Of a DNA stretch of 64,000 nt, positions 58,127 to 64,000 are shown in pieces (positions within the stretch are counted from its first letter, which is position 1; each line of letters begins with the position of its first letter). Below the pieces are notes generated by a model. The model made no database searches. It saw only the letters and a program-made list of their open reading frames with translations, and was not told the DNA's origin. A program made the position numbers and the translations under genes. Origin of the DNA: Isoetes taiwanensis (lineage: Eukaryota; Streptophyta; Lycopodiopsida; Isoetales; Isoetaceae); assembly GCA_021234155.1 (NCBI GenBank), contig JAJEKV010000235.1, positions 1-64,000 of the forward strand. The letters are read 5' to 3'.

Positions 58127-58597
58127 GTGTTGTTATTGTGGGTTGTTACACACTCTTTGATTTATAATGCTTCAAGCAATCCGGCATCCTAGAATGCAAT
58201 AACTTAAACACCCTTGTCTAATGAATGTGCCCTGATAGGTAGAAACTGACATGATAAACAATAGTGACTATGGATGTGGATGAATTTCAAGAAGATGGGT
58301 GTGCAGGATTGACATTATGGAAATATGTAGAGTTTCTTGAAATTGCCGTGCAAATATTACTAGCAAAACTCTTTCAATAGCTATTGATGATTGGGAAGGA
58401 CAGTTATATGCAACAACATATACGACTACAAAACCTCAAGTTTGGACAATACTTTTGTTAATAGAGTTCGATAACCTCTCCATCAAATGCGTAACTTACT
58501 AACAATGCATTTAAAACAATTGTCTAAACTTAATATGCCTAATTGCATTTTATTTTATTTTTTATTTTTATTTTTGCATGCTCATCGTGTTCAGGAT

Positions 58598-58598
<1 letters not shown>

Positions 58599-58632
<34 letters not shown>
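58599..58632. repeat. Poly(T) tract, 34 bases
   Basis: Uninterrupted T run. It may be the poly(A) end of a minus-strand retroelement, but no element was recognised next to it. Confidence 0.9.
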
Positions 58633-58633
<1 letters not shown>

Positions 58634-58977
58634 AATGCTTTAGAAAATCACATTTGACAGCATAACAAGCTTCAAGGACGAGAATCTTGTATATCCACTA
58701 GAGGTAAGAGCATTGAAGATTATCCTTAGTAAGTTTCATATTAACCTTCTAACTTGTCCATGCAATAGATGAAGAAAACTAAAAACAAAGAGGTACTCTA
58801 AGAAGCTTTCTCTTTCCCCTCCTCCTCCCCCTCCAAAGCATTGTCAACATTGATCCTCAGCATGCATGCTACTTTATAATATATAGGTTGTAACTGTAAT
58901 TTATCGAAGCCCAATGAAACAAGTACAAGAGAGGTCATAATTGTGGAAGCAAAAGCTACTTGGGACTAACCTTGAAA

Positions 58978-59060
58978 TAGAATAGAATAGAATAGATTTT
59001 TAGCGTCCACGGAGACCAATTGGCCTGCATCCTAGATAATTTAGAGGGCCACAACTAAGG
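58978..59060 (-). repeat. LINE 3'-end with (ATTCT)n tail
   Basis: On the minus strand: GGCCAATTGGTCTCCGTGGACG, AAAAAT, then ATTCT pentamers. Same core as 41166 and 61677, different tail unit. A further (TTCTA)n run lies at 59745-59761. Confidence 0.65.
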
Positions 59061-60080
59061 TTCTAGTCAACAAAAGGCAATTGAAAAGATCAAACATTTG
59101 AAAATTTTTGCATTGTGCAAGGCCTACAACAGAGCTTGCTACAACTCAAGAATTAGCACCTCCTCAAATAGACCCTCTGTCTTCTTTGGCATGACAGTCT
59201 ATCTTAGCAGTGAGGTACTTGTGCCATGATATGGAGAAAACATGGCCCATGTCAAAAGAAATTCATTAATGTTCTTTGGCCTAAATTAAAGGGCTACCAT
59301 ATTTCCGTTGCTCCTCTATTTCTCAACACGAATTCTCTGTGATTATGAAAAGCTTGCATGAACATTAGCTTGGGCATATAATTCTCCATAATTATGAAAG
59401 CTTGCATGAACATCCACTTCATCACATAATTACTAGTAACAAATTCAAGAGATACCTTGACAATGCTCACCATGAAACGAAATTGCCAGATAATTATAGC
59501 TCGATTACATGATAGTGTCGGGCCCTCCATTACATGATAGTGTTGGGCCCATTCTGATGGATAGGACGGCATTGACAATACTTAATCTCCACAGACCAAT
59601 CCAGAAGCCACAAGAGGAACATAGATCTCTAATTTCTCCCTATTCATGAGAAGCCAAACAAAAACAAACATTTGTGCAAAGGCAAAAAAACCCATAGCAA
59701 AGTTGAAGGCAATGGCTAGATCAACATTAGTTCTTGACATGCTTCTATTCTATTCTATTCTTAACATTCATGTGTATAACTAATGATCTGGTCATATGGA
59801 ATTTCAATCTTTATTTCCCTTAGCATGCAGAACAACCCATAGACAAATCCTTGCGACAAAGTGTCTCATGCAGGAGCTCACAAGGACACAAGTTACATTA
59901 CATAAGATAGACCCATAGGCAAATTTATTGCCAACAATAATACCATTAAACGACACTGAACGAGTGAGTTCACCTTTGTACTTAATGCATCCATGATTAG
60001 AAAGCAAAAGCATTGATCGAAACTACAACGACATCGATTTTTACCACCTGCAAGATAATTACAATCAATAAAAAAAAATG
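59061..60080. other. Intergenic, local short duplication
   Basis: AGCTTGCATGAACAT and TACATGATAGTGT.GGGCCC occur twice at 59340-59560. No gene recognised. Confidence 0.4.
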
Positions 60081-60084
60081 ACAC

Positions 60085-60965
60085 ATAAGATCATGTTTGA
60101 GCCAAGGTGGCATGTTTGAGCCTAGGGGCGCAACATTTCAACCATAAAAAATACATACAAAATCATATGTCATCCTTAAAAAAAATACATCATTTGAAAG
60201 AGCATTTTTACGATCCAAGTGGCATGTTTGAGCCTGGGGGCATGTTTGAGCCACGTGTCATGCTTGGGCCTAGGTGGCATGTTTGAACCTATGGCATGTT
60301 TGAAACTACGACATGTTTGACCCTAAGGGTAATGCTTGAGCTGAGGTGGCATGTTTGAGCCTATCTGGCATGTTTGAACCTATATGGCAAGTTTGAGCCG
60401 AGATGGCATGTTTGACCGTATATGGCATGTTCGAGCCAATGTAGCCTTTTTGAGCCACTTGGCATGTTCGAGCTTAGGAGCATGCTCGAGCCTAGGGGCA
60501 CAACATTTCAACCGTTAAAAAAAAAACATAAGAAATTATAATTCATCCTTCCAAATAAATAGATCATTTGAAATAGCATTTTTATGACCCTAGTGGCATG
60601 GTTGAGCCATGTATCATGTTTGGGCCATGTGTCATGTTTTGAGCCTAGTGGTATGTTTCATACTATGTGGTATGTTTAGCTAAGATGGGATGCATGAGCC
60701 TATGTGGCATGTTTGATCCACTTGTCATGTTTGAGCCACATGTCGTGTTTGAGCTAAGGTGGCATGTTTAAGCTTATGTGGCATGTTTGATCCACGTGAC
60801 ATATTTGAGCCTATTGGCATGTTTGAGCCATGTGTCATGATTGAGCCAAGGTGGCATGTTTGAGCCTATGTGGCATGTTTGAGTCACGTGTCATGTTTGA
60901 GCCAAGGTGGCATGTTCGAGCCTAAGGGTATGTTTGAGACTAGGGACATGTTTGAGCCTACAGCC
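60085..60965. repeat. Minisatellite of about 21-bp 'CATGTTTGAGCC' units
   Basis: About 35-40 degenerate copies of (T)GGCATGTTTGAGCC(A/T).., mostly spaced 20-23 bp. A higher-order unit is marked by CACAACATTTCAACC..TAAAAAA and ATCATTTGAAA.AGCATTTTTA, present at about 60128-60215 and 60498-60590. Confidence 0.9.
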
Positions 60966-60978
60966 GGCAAGGTGACTA

Positions 60979-61142
60979 GGCAGTATCCTAGAGGCAACCA
61001 CCTGGGCCAATTGACTACGAGAGTGTTGGACATGATCTAGTTTGGTGCTTCTTGGCGAAGGGGTGGTCTTCTGCCCATGAAAGTTGGTCCACAGGGTAAT
61101 GTCAACTTTCTGAGTCCATTGGTAGAGCCCATTCATAGTTCT
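60979..61142. repeat. 164-bp repeat, copy 1
   Basis: GGCAGTAT, then GCCAATTGACTA, GTGTTGGACATGA, CTTCTTGG.GAAGGGGTGG, TTCTGAGTCCATTGG and AGCCCATTCATAGT. The same order of blocks is found at 61382-61546. Confidence 0.85.
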
Positions 61143-61381
61143 GGATGGGGGAGTTGCATGTCCGTCGCTGAAAACTCCAAGATTGGTCCAAAAGAACTTA
61201 TCAAACCATGAAGCGTCTTGGGGGCGAGCATGGAGAAACCTAAATGTTTTCTTGTTTGGGCAGTACGGGGGCTCCGGAATGGCGATTCAACTTCACAATA
61301 TCATCTGGAATGGCGAAATTATTTTAGAGATCAAGTTACATGGTCAATTTTTCCAAACAAAGAAGCATGAATGCCCTTACT

Positions 61382-61546
61382 GGCAGTATTTCGTAGGCAC
61401 CATCTAGACCAATTGACTATCAGTGTGTTGGACATGAGCTCTTTTGGCGCTTCTTGGAGAAGGGGTGGTCTTCCGCCCAGGAAAGTTGTTCCCCAGAGTA
61501 ATGCCAATGTTCTGAGTCCATTGGCGGAGCCCATTCATAGTGTCGA
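61382..61546. repeat. 164-bp repeat, copy 2
   Basis: Direct copy of 60979-61142 about 400 bp downstream, at roughly 85 percent identity by eye. Confidence 0.85.
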
Positions 61547-61676
61547 AGCGAGAGAGATCTTCTGCCTTATGCATATGACCTGAGCCATGCCCAATACCAA
61601 ACCCTACTTTCCTTTAATGGCATGCCAACTTTGTCCTTTGTGAGTTAAAAAAATTAAAATATCAACTATAAATGAA

Positions 61677-62290
61677 GAATGAGAATGAGAATGAGAATGA
61701 TTTTTTATCGTCCACTGAGGCCAATCGACCTATGGGACCCATAAGGAGCGCAGCAAACTTATTACTGTCCGGGTTAAAAAACCCCTGCCCCGAAGGGTTT
61801 TCGAGGGAAAAACCGTGGCAGTAATAAGAATGATGTCAAACTGTACAAGTATACATCAATGTTTATATACATGTCAAGTGTGTGCCCGAGGACATAGCTG
61901 ATCTCGCATGTCCATAACCTCCCGAAGATATGATCCCAGCACCCGTACGGATGCTGTGCTCAATGTCACATGTAACGGCTGGCCAGGCCTGACCAACTCA
62001 GCATATCGTGTCCAAATTTGATCATATGCTGGGCAACTTTAAAGGGTATGAGATTCATCCTCAATGACTCCCATTTGGCAGCATTGACAGAGCCTGTCCT
62101 GGCGTGGCTCACCAATCCATCTGCATGTCTCAATTCGAAGATGATGTGCCCCTGTGCGAATGGAGGCAATGAGTCTGCGCCTTTTCATGGGCAAGTGGGT
62201 ACGCAGGTAGCATTGCGGGCCTCGTTCCAATGTGGGATTTATGTGGCGCTGGTAGTGTGCTGTCTTGACCTGGAAAATCACCAAAATTAA
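61677..62290 (-). mobile_element. 5'-truncated LINE with (CATTCT)n tail
   Basis: The minus-strand frame 62284-62039 encodes the C-terminal region seen in several non-LTR elements: IASIRTGAHHLRIETCRW, then EPRQDRLCQCCQMGVIEDES (R.CR.C..G.VEDE). About 350 bp of 3' untranslated sequence follows. It ends GGCCTCAGTGGACGAT, an A-run and hexamer repeats. This copy links the microsatellite-tailed core found elsewhere in the window to a LINE. Confidence 0.75.
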
Positions 62291-63200
62291 AACTTGAGAT
62301 TATAAATATTTTCGTCTTTTGCAAGAATGAAGAATAAAAAATAGACTTCACACAAATAAGATTAGTCTTTAAGAAATTGGGATGGCTATGAACTCTTATT
62401 GCTTCAATCAACGTTAGTTTAGTGATAAGAAGGTATTGTTCTTCAAATTTATCCTAGTCAGATAAAGGACCTTTGATAGATTTCAAAGGATCCATTTATT
62501 CTCAAGTAAAATGAGTGACTTAATTATAAGGAGATATTCTTTAGTAAATTGATTAAAATGGTCATACATTGTTTGAAACATGTTTTGATTACACACATAC
62601 AGCACAATATCTGGAACCAAAATAGAGTATTGAGGCAAAATGTTCCAACTGGACCCTACGATACATGTAGGGCACCTCCTAAACATTGAACAAGAAAAAA
62701 AAAAGTGTCATTCCCCCATCTTGACAGAATTTGGCCAGAATTTATTCAAGAGCGTCCTACTTATATATATACAATGAGGCATGGTTTTGGTCTTGGTTGG
62801 ATTCGATCAACTATTGAATTAGATGGTTGTTGATACACCATAAAATAAACTATAATAATGCTTAGGTAAATCATTTGTGATGATTGCAAGGTTCTTGAAC
62901 ACAATGAATTAGTCATCAAACGGTTACATTATTCATTTAGTATCTTAAGAAAATGTTAGTAGTTTTAATAAACCACTACTAATTTTACTTTATATAGAAA
63001 TGGTCCCATAAACTACAACTAGTTTTAGCAAACCATTTTCTTATAAGTAATTGGACTAAATAACCATGTTGTAAACCATTATTCATTTTGACAAACCACT
63101 ATAGCATGTGGTTTTCTGCTACCAAATATAATGTTGTATAAAAAACTATGTCTATCATGGTTTTTAGATTATGTCGTACTACTTTTATATGGCAGTTCAT
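62291..63200. other. Intergenic, no recognisable gene
   Basis: AT-rich. CAAACCA.TAT and AAACCA(C/T)TA strings recur at 62960-63120, hinting at a decayed tandem repeat. Confidence 0.4.
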
Positions 63201-63203
63201 TTT

Positions 63204-64000
63204 TGGGCGCCTTGTGATACCTCCTCTTGCCTGACATTATCTCTATCAGTGGCACAAGGGAAGGCCAGATTCTTGGCAAATTGTATGCGTGGATAGTAGG
63301 CTTGGGAAATCTTGTTGACTTTGAACCAGAACTCGAGAGGGCGAGGGCCGAGTTCCTAAGCTATGATGATGAGATCATGCCATATGAGGTGTCCTTGAGC
63401 CTAGCAATCAATGAGACAATGCAAGTGCCTGACATACCAGAACACGTGTTTTAAGCAAGGAAGGCACTGCATGAGCAAGTAAGATCCCCACCCAAGACAG
63501 TTCCAGACTACTCAGCATCGAGCATCGGTCTAACAAGCAAAGAGGACCTTGATTTCTATGACCCTACTGTAAGTAGCACAAGAAAATATTCATGTTATGA
63601 TCAGGGCATTATCTAATGAGTACTAACATGTAGGGGGAGTTTGACAGCGAAATGTACTATGACGACTTCTCTTTGAGAGATGGGAGAACATTCAAGCGTG
63701 CAGGTCTTGGGGGGATGCCAGTATTGCTCATTATGCAACACTCATTATAAGAGGTGAGGTTGTTGTCTTCTATAAAAGATTCAGCCCAACTGAAGCTCTG
63801 GAATTCCACAAACTCAGAGCATTGTCAAGGCATGGTAACCATGTGGAGATTGCACATACTTATGAACGAGTTGTGGCTGCAGAAAGAAGTGGGTTGCTTG
63901 GGATTTGTCAAGAGGGCTCCAGATATGCATTCGACATGTGCAGGGCTGCATTGGCATCATCCACTGAAGATAAACAAAGGTTTCTAGAAGCAGCATCAGA
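63204..64000 (+). pseudogene. Unrecognised multi-exon gene, runs off right edge
   Basis: A coding-like frame from about 63227 (DIISISGTREGQILGKLYAW; ERARAEFLSYDDEIMPYEVS) meets an in-frame TAA at 63451-63454. It continues in the same frame (ARKALHEQVRSPPKTVPDYS) to a good donor at 63569 (ACT|GTAAGT). The acceptor TAG at 63631-63633 restarts in phase with GEFDSEMYYDDFSLRDGR. At the G run 63709-63714 a one-base shift is needed to read on (HYATLIIRGEVVVFYKRF; LLGICQEGSRYAFDMCRAAL) to the window end. I do not recognise the family. The preserved intron phase says it was a real gene. The stop and shift suggest decay, unless both are sequence errors. Confidence 0.5.

Noticed and set aside
60085-60965. 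CRISPR-like array
   Set aside because: Repeats are degenerate, contiguous, without unique spacers, and the DNA is eukaryotic.

Overview
The window reads as nuclear DNA of a land plant. The evidence is intron-bearing copies of plant-type genes: a kinesin-14 with an N-terminal calponin-homology domain, a plant p300/CBP-type acetyltransferase with 'MIPTPG' repeats, a nodulin-like/NFD4-type transporter and a coatomer gamma subunit. They sit among plant L1 LINEs, a chromodomain Ty3/gypsy element, SINEs, MITEs and many degenerate satellites. AT-rich gene-poor DNA and this repeat mix would suit a large non-flowering-plant genome such as a fern or lycophyte, but that is inference. Nothing here is bacterial, and no operons, tRNA genes or CRISPR arrays were seen.

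Layout: 1-1.6 kb, decayed L1 LINE (minus) holding a short repeat with a TATCT tail. 4.4-4.6 kb, small hairpin and SINE-like unit. 5.5-12.2 kb, kinesin-14 pseudogene (plus). 14.8-18.1 kb, dense repeat field: two tRNA-headed SINE-like units, two large foldback elements, ACGTC-rich degenerate repeats. 19.7 kb, hairpin element. 20.9-30.5 kb, HAC acetyltransferase pseudogene (minus), domain order TAZ1-PHD-KAT11-ZZ-TAZ2. 30.7 kb, LINE reverse-transcriptase fragment. About 32-33.4 kb, LTR-like sequence. 33.9-38.2 kb, nearly intact L1 ORF2 (minus). 39.6-43.1 kb, remains of an MFS (NFD4-like) gene with an RT-like insertion, cut by two tandem MITEs. 44.1-50.3 kb, coatomer gamma pseudogene split by a complete 5-kb chromovirus (44950-49917) with target-site duplication. 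50.9-52.6 kb, repeat tail and a GAATCT-rich degenerate satellite. 53.0-54.6 kb, three small acidic ORFs of unknown origin. 54.8-62.3 kb, tandem repeats, minisatellite, LINE tails. 63.2-64.0 kb, an unrecognised multi-exon gene running off the right edge.

The four recognisable host genes keep introns and mostly correct splice sites. Three of them carry several frameshifts or are interrupted by transposons. This looks like a decayed duplicate segment, not retro-copied genes. The most unusual items are the compact three-ORF cassette at 53.0-54.6 kb, a LINE/SINE family defined by a shared GTGGACG core and copy-specific 5-6-bp tails, the chromovirus whose LTRs are almost identical although its coding region is badly broken, and an L1 followed by an extra 194-codon frame.
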